Assembly (NCBI RefSeq): GCF_030269925.1
Contig: NC_085119.1
Coordinates: 16,589,001 to 16,653,000, forward strand
Origin: Bombyx mori
Lineage: Eukaryota; Arthropoda; Insecta; Lepidoptera; Bombycidae
Length of the DNA: 64,000 nucleotides
Direction of reading: 5' to 3'
Part shown: positions 9,260 through 21,132 of the stretch, one piece after another
How the letters are laid out: every line of letters starts with the position of its first letter
Numbering within the stretch: position 1 is the stretch's first letter
Notes under the pieces: generated by a model
What the model was told of the DNA's origin: nothing
Database searches by the model: none
The model's input: only the letters and a program-made list of their open reading frames with translations
Position numbers and translations under genes: made by a program

Positions 9260-10820
9260 GGCCCCGTAACATTTTGACGGCGGTGACGTCTAATGAGTCT
9301 TTTTTGTTTTTTGACAACTACCTGCATTAAATATATATCAGTATTTTTATTTTATTTAAAAAAATACACTTTAACTGTTCTAACGATATTTATCGGTGTT
9401 ACTCCTTTCATTGTTGTCCATAATGTTGACAGTATAAAATATGTCGTTATTAAGTTTCAGAGAGACCTTACTACTTTAGTCCCACAAGTGTTTTTTTTTA
9501 TTTTGACTGTTGTACGGTAGTTTAAGCCGAACTCGACAGATTACGATGCCGTCAATCTACTTGAGGAATTCAGAGGGTCGAAATCTTAATGTTGATGGAA
9601 AAGTGGTTCACCATGGCTGTTTTGATCACGTATGTTACTTAGCGTTCTGTATAGAATTGTATTTAATTGGTCCGTCTTCAGGAAGCAGCGATGGAAATAA
9701 AATCAAATTACCTTGAAGGATTCTTTGAGCGCAAACAAAAGCATATAAAGAGTAAGCAACAAAGAGAAAATATTAATAACTTACATGTAACGTACTTACA
9801 AATTTATCTTTTACTTTTCATGTTACATTAACGTGAAAACGACAACTTTATCTCCTTAACATAAGATATCATTTTCTTTGCCATAGTTTCGTATGATTGC
9901 GTAATAACATGTATCTTAAGTTAGGTGCTGTAGGATCAGTTTAGCTTGGCAAAGAATTGTGGATGAAACTTTACTGTTGGAGTTAATAATGAAAAGAATC
10001 CCAGGACCATTACTTCTGTTTAGGGGCGTCACAGTGTATTTATGACAGAATGTTAGGATGATAATCTTTACAGTAAAAAAAAACTTTATGCTTGATATTA
10101 AATATATTTTGAATATTTTCGATGATTTATTTTTTAACAAAATAATATATTGCGAATAAAAGATGTGCCATCATTTTATGGTTATCCTTCAAGTAATCGT
10201 ATCTAATAACAAATGACTAATGATAAAGTACGCATCACATTTGAGAATGGCGTCATTGTATGTCTCTAGAAATTTACTGTTTGACACAAATTTACAGTAG
10301 TGACTAGGAAAAAGTGTAACTTTTTTTTGAAGTGAAAACTTCTTTAGAATCGTTGTGATTTCAAACCGGATGCAACGGAAAAAACGACAGGTAAGAGACA
10401 CAAATACAAAAATGTGTAGGAGGAAGCCAGCAAAGAATGAGACAGAAATATACATACTATTTAATACAGCGCCATCTGTGAGATTTTTTAATACTAACGT
10501 GTGTATGAAAGCTCTTGTAGTGAATTTTAAGTTAGGATTATACGTGAAATTAAAATATCAATTCACAGAGGGCGCTACCTTACAATTATTTACTAATGAC
10601 AAAATTTTACATATACTTAAGACGTTTAGGATAATTGTATTTTAATTTTGGAAGGTTTCACTTCTACCACGTGTGAATTGCACACATTTTTTTTTTTATT
10701 TTTTATTATAAAATTTCAATTTTTTTATTACTGATACAAACTTGTTGCGATAATTTTCAAGTAATCGTGGTAGTCTTTAATTAATTTTATTTTATATAAT
10801 TAATAATTGTAAAATAGTGA
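9260..10820. other. AT-rich stretch, no supported gene
   Basis: Several open frames of 65-96 codons overlap on both strands, but all are rich in F, I, L, K and N as expected by chance in AT-rich DNA, and none shows a family motif. No repeat family is recognised. Confidence 0.4.
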
Positions 10821-10825
10821 ACTAT

Positions 10826-11030
10826 TTTTTTTTTCTACCTATGCTGATAGCCTTGAGAGGCTGTTTCAGCTTCACCCTAACGTTTGTAGGTGAGCTCACG
10901 GGGCTCAACCGGAGAGTTGCTAACACTGAGCCTAGCAAGCGCAGTGATTCGCAGAATCTACCACCGGATCGGAAAGGCGACCCACTGAGAAGATCCGGCG
11001 AGAAATTCAGTGGGCTGTGTCAGTCACTAC
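10826..11030 (-). repeat. Family B retro-repeat, copy 4
   Basis: Poly-T plus CTACCTATGCTGATAGCC at the low-coordinate end, then the GAGCTCACGGGGCTC, GCAGAATCTACCACCGG and AGATCCGGCGAGAAA blocks, ending at CAGTGGGCTGTGTC. It is well preserved and lacks the CTCGTCGAGCCC segment. Confidence 0.8.
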
Positions 11031-11355
11031 GGAGTTTCACTACTTTTTAAATATACACTGTACCAAAAGCCCACACGTTCTTTTTCGATACAGTATAAAT
11101 TGATGCACCTATTTTGTGTTTAAGACGATCTTTCATTTTGATTAATTGCTTTAACGTGCATGTATTGTTACTTATCTGTACGATATGTAGATGTAATGGG
11201 TTTGTACCCAGTGCGTGCATTATTTCTGCCTACTAGGTTTTTTTTTATGTAGCGGTATTAGCTCGTGATGGTCTAGTCGAAAAATCTCCAATCTAAATGC
11301 CCGGCGTGCTATGAGTATATTCTCTGTGTCGTTCAAACACAATACTTTAACTACA

Positions 11356-11503
11356 GTAATCCGGTGGTAGATTCTGCGAAACACTGTTCTTGCTAGGGCC
11401 CAGTGTTAGCAACACTTCCAGTTTAGGCCCCGTGAGCTCACCTACTCGCCCGGTTACGCTGACATAGCCTCTCAAGGCTATCAGCTTAGGTAAGGAAAAA
11501 AAC
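11356..11503 (+). repeat. Family B retro-repeat, copy 5 (3' part)
   Basis: Starts at ATCCGGTGGTAGATTCTGCG and ends GCTTAGGTAAGGAAAAAA, so it is truncated inside the core. Together with copy 4 it forms a converging inverted pair about 320 bp apart. Confidence 0.8.
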
Positions 11504-11504
11504 T

Positions 11505-12275
11505 ACAGTTTAGTTACGTGATTACTTTTGTAAAAAAAAACGCATTTTACTGATGGTAATATGTAGGTTCTCGATGGTAGGGAGTATTGAGAGGTAGATA
11601 CTATTCTACCCATTTCATTCATTGCAGATTTGAAGAGTAGCCAGATTAGCCTTGATACAATACAACTGAATTTTCATTCTTATCTGTCGAGAAGGGCATT
11701 ATGGCTTCTATTTAATTGTCTCTTCAAGCCACAAGATGGTTTAAGCAACACGTTAGCAACCGTAAACAAAAACACAATCTAAAGTAATTATAATAAACAA
11801 ATGCAACATTAAAAAAAAAGATGTCGGTGTCGTGGGACACTGGATAGGAACGAAATTCCTTATTATAAAAATTTTAATTTTAAGTTCTATTCGAAGTATA
11901 AAGAAAATAATTATTCGGGTATACATTTTTTATTATGATTTTTTTATTGATAGAAATAAATAAAAACTACTTTACAAAGTTATCGACTTTATTTTATTCA
12001 CAATGATTTATAAAAAATATATAATAATATTAGACAAAGAAACAGCTATTTCTATGAATAATAATAATAACCGTTATCACGTAGACTATACATTAGACAC
12101 TGTATAGCCATTATACTAAGACTATACATAAATAATAAAAAACTTACGTTACGGACGTTTTTTCCTGGTTAGGCTACCCATCCGCATCGTACCTTAAGGA
12201 ACTTCGTTCTAAAAAAAAATGGACACGCCATTTCTATCTAACCTTTAATCTGTCGCAACTGTATTGAAATTCAAG
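11505..12275. other. AT-rich stretch, no gene seen
   Basis: No coding, RNA or repeat signature is recognised. Confidence 0.4.
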
Positions 12276-12425
12276 TTCAAAATAATTTATTTCAACTTAG
12301 ATGTCAGTATGACACACTTGTTGAATGTCAAAATATAAATAACAATGTTAACTCTACCACCGGTTCCAAAAAAAGCCACAGTCCTGAGAAGAACCGGCGA
12401 AACAAACTCAGTGTTGTGAACGCTA
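12276..12425 (-). mobile_element. LINE 3' UTR (same family as 49.83 kb)
   Basis: Read on the minus strand it runs CTGAGTTTGTTTCGCCGG, an ACCGGTGGTAGAGTTAAC block, TTGACATTCAACAAGTGTG and ATAAATTATTTTGAACTTG, matching 50163-50325 almost throughout. The tail degenerates into a GAATTT-type run. No coding part is retained. Confidence 0.75.
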
Positions 12426-12830
12426 TATCTAATAACGGAGTCACAATTTTAAAAACAACAAATTTAAATGGTACATGTAATAGTGTTGTGTTCACAGTTC
12501 ATTGTACAAATTCACTTGCGCATGTGAATGTGATCGTTTAACATCAATCGACCTCATTCACAATGCGGCAACTAGAAACACATAGAATCGACAATTCACG
12601 ATATTCTAATGAGAGTGTGCAATTAGTAACTATGCATTTTATACTCTGGTATTTTTTGCTTTCAGAGGCTCCTTTTCTATTGTAAAACATTGTCGGAGAA
12701 GCTCACGGCCCACAATTCTTTAAGTGCTTTATAAGTTAAGTAGTAAAAAAGACGAGACCAACCCGGGCGGGTTTTTCAAACGCCCTAACTCAACATATAT
12801 TTATTTAATGCCTCACATGTTTTTAAAAAA
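12426..12830. other. Unassigned stretch
   Basis: No gene is seen. A short GCTCACGGCCCAC near 12700 hints at a worn Bm1 fragment but nothing else aligns. Confidence 0.3.
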
Positions 12831-12950
12831 AAAGTAGGCAGCGGCTTGGCTCTGCCCTTGGCATTGCTGAAGTCTATGAGCGACGGTAACCACTCACCAT
12901 CAGGTGGGCCGTATGCTCGTCTGCCTACAAGGGCAATAAAAAAAAAAAAC
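12831..12950 (+). mobile_element. Family C LINE 3' tail
   Basis: GTAGGCAGCGGCTTGGCTCT through to ACAAGGGCAATAAAAAAAAA matches the last 120 bp of the LINE at 6.94-7.2 kb. It is a severely 5'-truncated copy. A stretch of A's precedes it at 12825. Confidence 0.75.
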
Positions 12951-13197
12951 ATCACAATGTTATTCCTCTACCGTATAAGTTATTTGAGAACGTATCCTAA
13001 GTACATATTTATTAAAAAAAATCTTTCCGGTCAAGTCATTATTCGGCCTATTTCTACAGCCGCAAACTCATGCGTTTCGGCATGAATTATGTAACAAACC
13101 ACAAATAATACAATTGAGACTAATTTCATATCTCAAAACGACTATCTATGGGATTCGGTAGTGACTTAAGTTTAATTAAACTTATAATTAAATTTAA

Positions 13198-13478
13198 ACG
13201 GCCGTCTGGTGTAGTGGTAAGTGACATGGTCACTACACAAGGGGGTCGCGGGTTCGAATCCCCGCCAAGGGAAGATATTTGTATGATAAATATAAATGTC
13301 TTTCCAGGGTTATGGGTGTATATGTGTATGTATGTGTATAATAAAAATATTATATTTATTTCCGTTATCTGGTACCTGTAACACAAGTTCTTTACGCACT
13401 TAGCACGGGACCAGTTAACGTGGCGTGATTGTTAGTAAATATATTTATATTCATTATAAAAAAAAAAAAAAACTCCTA
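13198..13478 (+). mobile_element. tRNA-headed SINE (second SINE family), copy 1
   Basis: The head has an A-box-like TGGTGTAGTGGTAAGTGACA and a B-box GGGTTCGAATCCC about 35 bases later, as in a tRNA gene promoter. The body continues GATATTTGTATGATAAAT, TTTCCGTTATCTGGTACC and ends AGCACGGGACCAGTTAACG, TGATTGTTAGTAAATA plus an A-rich tail. A second copy at 37.5 kb matches along the whole length. A free tRNA gene is ruled out by the long body and lack of a paired acceptor stem. Confidence 0.8.
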
Positions 13479-13704
13479 CCTTAATAGTGGAGGAGCATTT
13501 TAAATGCCCACACCGATATGTATCGCTATCCTACCTCTTCTGCTGTGGCACTCAAATGAGTAATCATCCCGAAATTCTAGTTATGTATTCCAATTCGAAT
13601 TGTAGACAGCTTTTCCAAATTGAGACTTCAATCTTATAAGTGATCACGGTCAGCATTCGTTGTCGTACCTACAAGATCATATAAACATGGTTTTTTTTGT
13701 GAAG

Positions 13705-13930
13705 GAAGGATTAATTGTGGCCCGGAGGTCTTTCCAACTTTCCTAGGACACGTGGGTGAGCACGGGCTCAGTCAGGAGGAATGAGATTTGCTAACAGCTG
13801 CCCGAACGCCTCCGGAGGAGATCTAACAATTCAAAGGCAGTTGCTTCACGAATAAATCTACGAACGGATCGGAATTGCGAGCTACTGAGAAGATCTAACC
13901 ATAGGACTAAGTGAGTCGTGAATTGATTTC
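13705..13930 (-). repeat. Family B with variant tail, inverted copy
   Basis: GGCCCGGAGGTCTTTCCAAC, a GGGTGAGCACGGGCTCAG block, GCTAACAGCTGCC and a GGATCGGAATTGCG block match in reverse the tail variant at 7.8 and 61.1 kb joined to the family B core. It is moderately diverged. Confidence 0.65.
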
Positions 13931-14580
13931 CTAATTACTAAAGTAAAAAAAAAAGTTTCAATAAACTCTGTCGTTTTATGACTTAAAAAAAAGAGCTCCA
14001 AAATGCTTCAAAAAGCTTACATACAGGGAGTTTGCTTGATGCGTCGCCAGCAGACACTTTCAGTTAATGTCCACGAGCGATGGTAGTAACCGTTAAAGAA
14101 CCCAGGAAAACTAAAATCATATAGTGAGGCCATGCCCAATCACGATCTGCAAAATCCATTGTGAAAGTTCCTCAAGCGCACTCCACTAGTTTTTAACCCT
14201 CTTTCCCATGAATCAAACCGTCCGTACAATCAGACGAACAAACATGGGGCATCGGCTTGATTGTCTTGATGTCTTATCTGACTCTTGACAATAGATCGAA
14301 TAGGGCCGAATCGGCATAGTAATGAACGTGTTTAGTGGTTTGTAAAATGCCAATATGGACTTTATTAGTACAAAAATAGTAGACATGGGACTCAAATTCC
14401 AATTGGTACAGTGGCAATTGGTACAAAATGCCTAAAATATAATTTAGGAATAAGCAGGAAAATCAGTGAGAGTACTGCTATTACGGGGGGATAATAGTTT
14501 AGTCACAGTAGCACGAGTAATTTGCGTCTTCTTAATGATAGCCAACCGAATAATTCTTATTAAGATCCTCCGAGGCCCAT
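13931..14580. other. Unassigned stretch
   Basis: No gene or repeat is recognised. Confidence 0.35.
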
Positions 14581-14583
14581 CTG

Positions 14584-14645
14584 TGTGCTTAGTGCGAGTT
14601 TTTTAACGTCCTCGACAGAGCGTAAAAGCTAGCTCGCATTTGTGA
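14584..14645 (+). mobile_element. Single arm of the hairpin MITE found at 57.06 kb
   Basis: TGTGCTTAGTGCGAG followed by a TTAACGTxCTCGA block and AGCGTAAAAG matches the left arm of the 57.06 kb element over about 60 bp. The partner arm is absent. The three bases before it are CTG, compared with CAG at the intact copy. Confidence 0.7.
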
Positions 14646-14648
14646 TTT

Positions 14649-14835
14649 CTTTTTAAAGGGATTTTATGACCTGGTAACTAAGACCTTTAAGTCATGTCTT
14701 ATTTTAATTTATTTTCTTATATTTATGAAAAATGATAATAAGAATGTAATGGTAAGGGATGAAATATAATCTCAGTAAAATGGTGGTCATTTACAAAGAT
14801 TTTTTCAGTGGACTTTTTGGGAGGATCCCGAAAAG
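14649..14835 (+). repeat. Dispersed repeat family D, copy 2
   Basis: Matches the reverse complement of 4622-4875: GACCTTTAAGTCATGTC, AAGGGATGAAATATAATCTC, and the GTGGACTTTTTGGGAGG block. It lacks the pentanucleotide run of copy 1. Confidence 0.6.
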
Positions 14836-15020
14836 CTACATCTATTTCACGGCAGAAATATACAAGATGGTCTTTAACTGCCAGCCCTGCCTTGAAACGT
14901 TTTGACACATCATTTATATTAGGTGCTATGAAAGCCTGGAATGAACTCTTAGCTCTTTCTAAAGCACTGCAAATGTTTTATCATCGTACAGGTTTGAAAA
15001 AGGTCCCTAGATTCAGTTAA
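14836..15020 (+). pseudogene. Possible LINE RT C-terminal fragment
   Basis: The frame ending at 15020 contains RFDTSFILGAMKAWNEL, which resembles the 'SFxxxxxxxWNxLP' segment near the end of insect LINE reverse transcriptases, and is followed by a stop 25 codons later. It lacks the VFP...YD motif. It may form one element with the adjacent family D repeat. This rests on one short motif. Confidence 0.4.
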
Positions 15021-15171
15021 GTGACGTCATCAAACAAAGCTTTGACTTTCAACTTGGCGCTGTCAATGAATATTTTTCACGAGATGCATCATAGGGAAGG
15101 AGGTACTCTTCTTGACAAAAGAAAACAGACTTAATTCATTTTCATATTAGATACCTTTTTTCCTTAACTAT

Positions 15172-15245
15172 TGGCGGGTAGCCTGATGGGCTATTCCAGC
15201 TACGACCGGACGGGAGATACCATTGCCACTTCATATTGCTACTTC
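15172..15245 (-). repeat. Family B fragment
   Basis: TAGCCTGATGGGCTATTCCA then GCTACGACCGGACGGGAG resemble the region after the poly-T in diverged copies at 0.9 and 55.6 kb. The rest is missing. Confidence 0.4.
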
Positions 15246-15570
15246 ACTCAACGTCACATATTCTTACTACCGGTTCTAGATATACGCGCCAACGTTCGTG
15301 ACGAATTGTGACGTGCAAAATATATCGATGCGTGCAAAGTTCTAGTTCGGTCGTCAGCGAATCTCTCACAGATATTCGCGAAAATTTTGATAAAAACGAT
15401 AATGTTAATTAAGTAGTTGAGACGAAGGGTGTTTTAAAAAAAAACAAGCTTTATTTTTGACTAACATCATTACGGTGTTGAACGAATCTTGAAGATGGTA
15501 ATGATCTTATAGTGTAGGTGTGTCCATAGTATTTGTAATAAATTAATGCTAATTTTCCAATCTACTGAAC
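15246..15570. other. Unassigned stretch
   Basis: No gene or repeat is recognised. CG-containing 8-mers such as CGATGCGTG are denser here than in the flanks. Confidence 0.3.
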
Positions 15571-15574
15571 CATA

Positions 15575-15850
15575 CATGCAAAATTATAATTTGCGTAATT
15601 ACTGGTGGTAGGACCTCTTGTGAGTCCGCACGCGTAGGTACCACCGCCCCGCCTATTTCTGCCGTGAAGCAGTAATGCGTTTCGGTATGAAGGGTGGGGC
15701 AGCCGTTGTGACTATACTGAGACCTTAGAACTATATCTCAAGGTGTGTGGCGCATTTACGTTGTAGATGTCTATGTGCTCCAGTAACCACTTAACACCAG
15801 GTGGGCTGTGAGCTCGTCCACCCATCTAAGCAATAAAAAAAAAAAAACAT
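15575..15850 (+). mobile_element. Bm1: Bm1-type SINE, head-less, with extended 5' body
   Basis: Begins GCAAAATTATAATTTGCGTA, upstream of the usual truncation point, and ends AAGCAATAAAAAAAAAAAAA. The copy is well preserved. Confidence 0.9.
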
Positions 15851-16410
15851 TTTCGAGGAGGGAGTTTTGCTGAATACACGTATTAATTTATGTCATCATT
15901 AACTCGTTCATTTAAAAATCTTTGTAATATTTTTAACTTAGAAACAAAAGGAAAAAAATAGTTACCCGAATACAATTACAATAACAATTCATAAAAATTG
16001 TATATTAAAATGATTTCATTAACAATTTCACAATGCGATACACGTACATTTCGATGATGCAAAATGTAAACACGCGAGTCAAGTGATTTACTGACATCGT
16101 GCTAGGCGTATGGGTTGCTTGAACGCATTGCAATTTGACGAACAACCCGGCTACACTAGTCGGGACAAAGCGAACGTTCTCGTCTCTCTCGCAGTGTGAC
16201 CGCAGCATTAAACATCAAACTTCGCTGCTACCCACTAATTTGTGATTCAGTACAAGACGTACGTAGCCGACGCGTGTTGACCTATAACGATCACTTAACA
16301 TTGAATGGTCATTTTAGAACAAAAGATTCATACGTGTGTCTATGGGCAGGTCGATGAACTATACTTACTCGTAGTATCAAAGAACCAGAAATTGAAATTG
16401 TAAAGAAATT
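15851..16410. other. Unassigned stretch with a CG-richer block
   Basis: From about 16080 to 16280 the sequence is richer in CG and contains CGTCTCTCTCGCAGTG, resembling the block at 22.56 kb (CATCTCTCTCTCACGCGG). No open frame with coding character is seen. It could be a worn repeat or a regulatory segment. Confidence 0.3.
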
Positions 16411-16648
16411 TAATTAGATGGATGGCCGAGCTCACTGCCCACATGGTGTTAAGTGGTTACTGGAGCCCATAGACATCTACAACGTAAATGCGCCATCCAC
16501 CTTGAGATATAAGTTCGAAGGTCTCAAGTATAGCTACAACGGCTGCCCCACCCTTCAAACCGAAACGCATTACTGCTTCATGGCAGAAACAGGCAGGGTG
16601 GTGGTACCTACCCGCGCGGATTCACAAGAGGTCCTACCACCAGTAAAT
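16411..16648 (-). mobile_element. Bm1: Bm1-type SINE, head-less
   Basis: Starts TTAGATGGATGGCCGAGCTC with only a trace of the A-rich tail and ends AGAGGTCCTACCACCAGTAA. The 96-codon frame that reads through it is a shadow of the SINE. Confidence 0.85.
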
Positions 16649-16649
16649 A

Positions 16650-17195
16650 TGATCTTGCCAAGAAATGAGCCAAGAAATATGATCTTGAAAAAACTAAACA
16701 CATTGTGATTCTCAATCGATAACGGCTGTCTCGTATCCAACTGTTCATATAATAATGTAAGGGAACTGACTTGACTATAACAAAATCTTCTTAATTACAA
16801 ATTTATCAAAATTAAAACGCAATAAAAATTATACAGCCAATCGAAATGATTTATCGCACATTTTAAACAAGCAAAATACAATGTTACCGTCTAATGTATA
16901 ATGTATTGTTTTGCTTGAAGGTCTTGACATAGGACCTTATTATACTAAATGCCTAAGGGTCTGATCATCGGACACTGCAGACGGTCTAATTAGGAACCTT
17001 GTTTTTAAAAGCGCGTGGGCGTAGCTACACCCCACGGGGATGCACTTGTTAAGGCGAAGGGAATTCAGGTTTTAACGAAAAAAGGATAATGTTTTTAGAT
17101 TTTTTTAATGTTAAAGAATTTGATTAATGGTTATAGTTCAAGTCTTTGATAGATAAAGTACCATATTCTATATTAGTTACCACTGTTTTCAGCTG
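16650..17195. other. Unassigned stretch upstream of the mariner relic
   Basis: No gene is recognised. The N-terminal DNA-binding part and 5' terminal repeat of the mariner element would be expected at its right end but are not identifiable. Confidence 0.35.
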
Positions 17196-17197
17196 TT

Positions 17198-18439
17198 CGT
17201 GACGTTCAATCTACCACTGGGTTAGCAGCAGTTTTCAACGTTAGCATCGAAACAATACTGGTCCATTTCTGTCAAATTGGTAAGGTAGTAATGAACTTGG
17301 TAAGTGGGTGCCGCAGGAACTGAAAGTCCGCCAGCGTGACGACCGCTTGGGATATGCCTAGTGTTGCTTAACAGACACAAAAACGACGGGAACGGGAACC
17401 GTGTTGGAACTTGAGATGAAAAATGGATTTCTTTTTGATAATAGACAGTAGTCATAATGTCAGTTAGACTCTGGTTTTTTTTTAATTTTTTTATTGCTTA
17501 GATGGGTGGACGAGCTCACAGCCCACCTGATATTAACTGGTTACTGGAGCCCATAGACATCTACAACGTAAATGCACCACCCACCTTGAGATGTAAGTTC
17601 TAAGGTCTTAGTATAGTTACAACGGCTGCCCCACCCTTCAAACCGAAACGCATTACTGCTTCACGACAGAAATAGGCGGGGCGGTGGTACCTACCCGTGC
17701 AACTCACAAGAGGTCCTACCACCAGTAATTACGCAAATTATAATTTTGCGGGTTTGATTTTTATTACACGATGTTATTCCTTCACCGTGGAAGTCAATCG
17801 TGAACAATTGTCAAGTACGTATTTCATTAGAAAAATTGGTACCCGCCTGCGAGATTCCAACACCGGTGCATCGCTAGATCCGAATGCACCGGACGTCTTA
17901 TCCTTTAGGCCACGACGACTTAAAGCTGGTTCAGCACTTAGGCCCACTCCAAACGAAAATCCTTCTAAAAGACTCATGGTGACCATTTGGGGGTCTAGTG
18001 TCGGTATAATTCATCACAGCTGGCATCCCAAATGGCACCAACATTACAGCGGATGTGTACTGTGAGGAACTGGACACAATTATGGAGGTTCTCTCGATTT
18101 TCCGGCTGGCCTTGGTTATGCATTTGATGCTCCTACATGACAACGCTTGACCTCATATAGATTATCAGACGGTCTCTAGACTACAAAAGCTAGACTTGGA
18201 AGTTTTGGCATCATCCACCGTACTCATCAGACCTTGCGCCAACCTACTTTTATTTTTTCTAAAGCGTAAACAATCTCTTGGTAGGGAAAACAATTAATAC
18301 ACGGGCGGCAGTACAAAAAGTCTTTGAGGAGTTTGTTGGCTTTCGCACACATGACTTCTTCAAGATGGGCATAGAAAAATGACCACTGCGCTGGCAGCGA
18401 TACATCCATATTTTGATAGGTGCATATTATTTAGATTGA
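17198..18439 (+). pseudogene. Mariner transposase pseudogene, split by a Bm1 insertion
   Basis: Mariner transposases are DD34D enzymes that cut and paste a transposon at TA. The left part (17198-17470) reads LAAVFNVSIETILVHFCQIG, then in another frame LGKWVPQELKVRQRDDRLGY, then a DEKWISF trace. A full-length minus-strand Bm1 occupies about 17475-17922. The right part resumes NPSKRLMVTIWGSSVGIIHH, shifts frame into ITADVYCEELDTIM, LLHDNA, LQKLDLEVL, shifts to YSSDLAPTYFYFF, and ends EFVGFRTHDFFKMGIEK, a stop, PLRWQRYIHILIGAYYLD and TGA at 18437-18439. There are at least three frameshifts and several stops, and the acidic residue expected after LAPT/S is a Y. No terminal inverted repeats could be placed. 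It is a dead copy. Confidence 0.85.
17475..17922 (-). mobile_element. Bm1: Bm1-type SINE, full length, inside the mariner relic
   Basis: Has the A-rich tail at 17475-17500, the complete body, the TTCACCGTGGAAGTCAATCG block, GGTACCCGCCTGCGAGATTC with a damaged B-box, and an A-box-like CTTATCCTTTAGGCCACGAC in reverse at 17900. CTGGTT on both flanks is a possible target-site duplication. It is younger than the mariner copy it splits. Confidence 0.9.
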
Positions 18440-21125
18440 TAAAAATAAAAACATAAAAAGGAGCTTAAATCTATACTAAACAGTAATATAGATGTAATGA
18501 CCGATATTTGTGGTTGATGCCCAAGCACATTATGTGATAAATACAATCGCCCATCTTGAAGGTCTCAGAATCTACGGTGAAATTTTTCAAACAAAATTAC
18601 GTTACCTTATCGACACTCAAAACATTACACATCAACAACATAAGTACATCATTAGCGAGTCGATCTGTCGTACAGTATATCTAAGAAAATGATTCAACAC
18701 GATTCGAATCTTGATAAGACTATAACGAGCGCGAGCTCCGTCAATTCTAAGTTATCTGCCATCATCGATAGCATCTCGATACGTCAGAATCACGATACGA
18801 ACAATCGATACAAGAGCTAAACAATTAGAAGCCATTACAAAATCGTAGCGGCTAAGTCACTCAAGATTTTTTAAGATTTTTTTTAACCGCCATTGTACTT
18901 TTTATAAAAACTACACAAAATTCTCATTTTATTCTTAAGCTTCAGTACCTTATTTTTATAATATAATTACGCAACATTAAAACTGTAATAACGTAACCAA
19001 CGATAATACCAAATGCATCAATTCTAGCTATTGTTAATGGCATCAGAATCATTCCCTCGGTAAGACAAAAAAATAATCTTCCTCAAAAAAAATCTAAATT
19101 GAATTTTCACTATCACTTTGCCTAACTTCCACTGAATGGACTAATCTATATCTATTAGAGTCCACTTTCACCAGAATTCAATTCACTTTTTATTTAAACA
19201 AAAACGCATCACGAATTCTCTGTGCCATCAACTAAATTGAATACAATACTTCAAAACGAAAACTTTTATTGCGCATCATTAATTTTGAAGCTTAAAACAC
19301 GCCTCCGGCTACATCTGAAATAGTTAAAAGCAGTGATTAAATACATATTTCATTGTATGTTCAGTTTTATGCTGTTTTATTAGCATTTTTTTTAACTTTC
19401 GCTGCTACCTCTTACATTGCACTATTTATTTAACAACGGATTTTCACCACAATTTTTGGATTTAATGATATATCCAAATTTGTTGCCATCAAACTACCCA
19501 CTACATGGTAAATGGTGAGTGTCCCTCATGGCTATTAGCCATGTCAGAAGCACAGTCTAGCTGCTTCATACCACTGAAAGGAACAGTAGGTTCAAACTTT
19601 ATTTAACCTAGAAACAAAAAAACGTTTGGTGTTCTACATTTGCACGTTTGAGCTTACTAATTTATATCAAAGCACATATGTATACAGAACGTGGTCTGAC
19701 TTGGGACATAATGATATTTTTCAATGTAGTTATAATAATAGAGTGTGAAGCAGAGGACAAATATTAAATTTTAATCCTTTTAAAAAACGAGACTAAGATA
19801 CTTGGCAAAAATAAATTCAGTAATTTAACACACAAATAAAAAAGAAATAAAAAAAAGCAGTTTGGGTTATATACAACACCCATAAGGTGATTCCCAGCGG
19901 TTTTGGTCATGACAGTTTCATTTTCACGAGTGAATCTTATGAACATGTTCTGTCCCACTATCTATTATAGAGTTGTTCAATCTATCACTAATACTTTCAT
20001 ATTTTATTTTTGATTGATATTACAGTATTATTTCGTATATATATATATTTGTACAATTCGGTTTCCGTATTTTCATAAAGTCTTGTGAAGATACTGAGGC
20101 CAAATTGGAAGGGCCAAATTTGGTTTTGTCCAATGGTCCTGTTATTTTCTTAGTCACATCACCAATCTCTTGTCAACCTATATTTATTTTGAGTCTTTGT
20201 CTTTGTTTTGGTCTTTGGTCTACTTCTACTTTAACTAACTAGTTATGTTAGCTTAGTTTTCCCTTGACTGCTTGTTTTCATTACTTTGTTAAAGGACCGG
20301 TATCTGTTTTAAAAATTTGTAACTATAGTGTCTATTTCTTGGTCCATTTGACCGATGGCAGATATTAATTTACGAAGAAAGCTATTTGAATAAATATATC
20401 TTGCTATACCACTAATTAACTATGAATACATAAGAAGCCTCATCTTGGATGTGTTGTGTGTGCGATACAATCTTAGATTTCGGTTCGGTAGGATAAACGT
20501 CAATTGCATTAATTTGAGAGATAGACCGCATATCTGAATGTGGGCAGTGGCATTCTCGTTGCTCGCCTTTGGCTCTGTTGTTCTCTTTCCTAGAAGTAAC
20601 TGAAAAAAATGCGTTTGGATTTCCAATGTTCGAAATCCCTTGTCCTACTACGCAACTAAGATTTCAATTGTGTGTCTTAAGAGCAGTAGTATACACTTTA
20701 GCGATCAGACCTGACAGACTACTTAACTATAATACAATAATTATCTCATTTAGTAATTAGAGGTGGACACTAACGTCTTTATATAATTACATATTGTTGA
20801 AAAACATTTACAGCTTTGTTACACATCGGTGTGAGATGCGGTCGTGCCGAGCGGTATCGTTCCGATCATATCTCCGGACCGGTATTTTTAGTGCTGTAAT
20901 ATAACTAAATTAATGAGTGCAAGTAAGAAACAGATTATGTAGGATTTTTTGAATTTATTTTCCTGTTTTTAGATTAGAGTGAACACTTACTTTAATTTGG
21001 TTACTTAAAGTTAACAGACGAGCTCCAACCGTTTTAAGACTTAAAGCTAACGTGATAAGTTTTACATTTGTAGAGGCTGGTTACTAAAAAGTGCCTACTG
21101 TGACCAATGTTGAGCTATGAATTTT
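18440..21125. other. Repeat-poor AT-rich stretch, no supported gene
   Basis: No SINE or LINE signature is clear over 2.7 kb. A segment at 19480-19600 (CTACCCACTACATGG, GGTGAGTGTCCCTCATGG) might be a worn LINE 3' end. Open frames of 60-70 codons are compositionally random. A short TA dinucleotide run lies near 20040. Confidence 0.4.
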
Positions 21126-21132
21126 TAAGTAT

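Noticed and set aside
13198..13275. Free-standing tRNA gene
   Set aside because: A- and B-boxes are present but there is no paired acceptor stem and the sequence continues into a SINE body; the same holds at 37.5 and 41.4 kb.
17697..18065. 122-codon plus-strand frame as a gene
   Set aside because: It joins antisense Bm1 sequence to mariner transposase codons; only the part after about 17925 has meaning.
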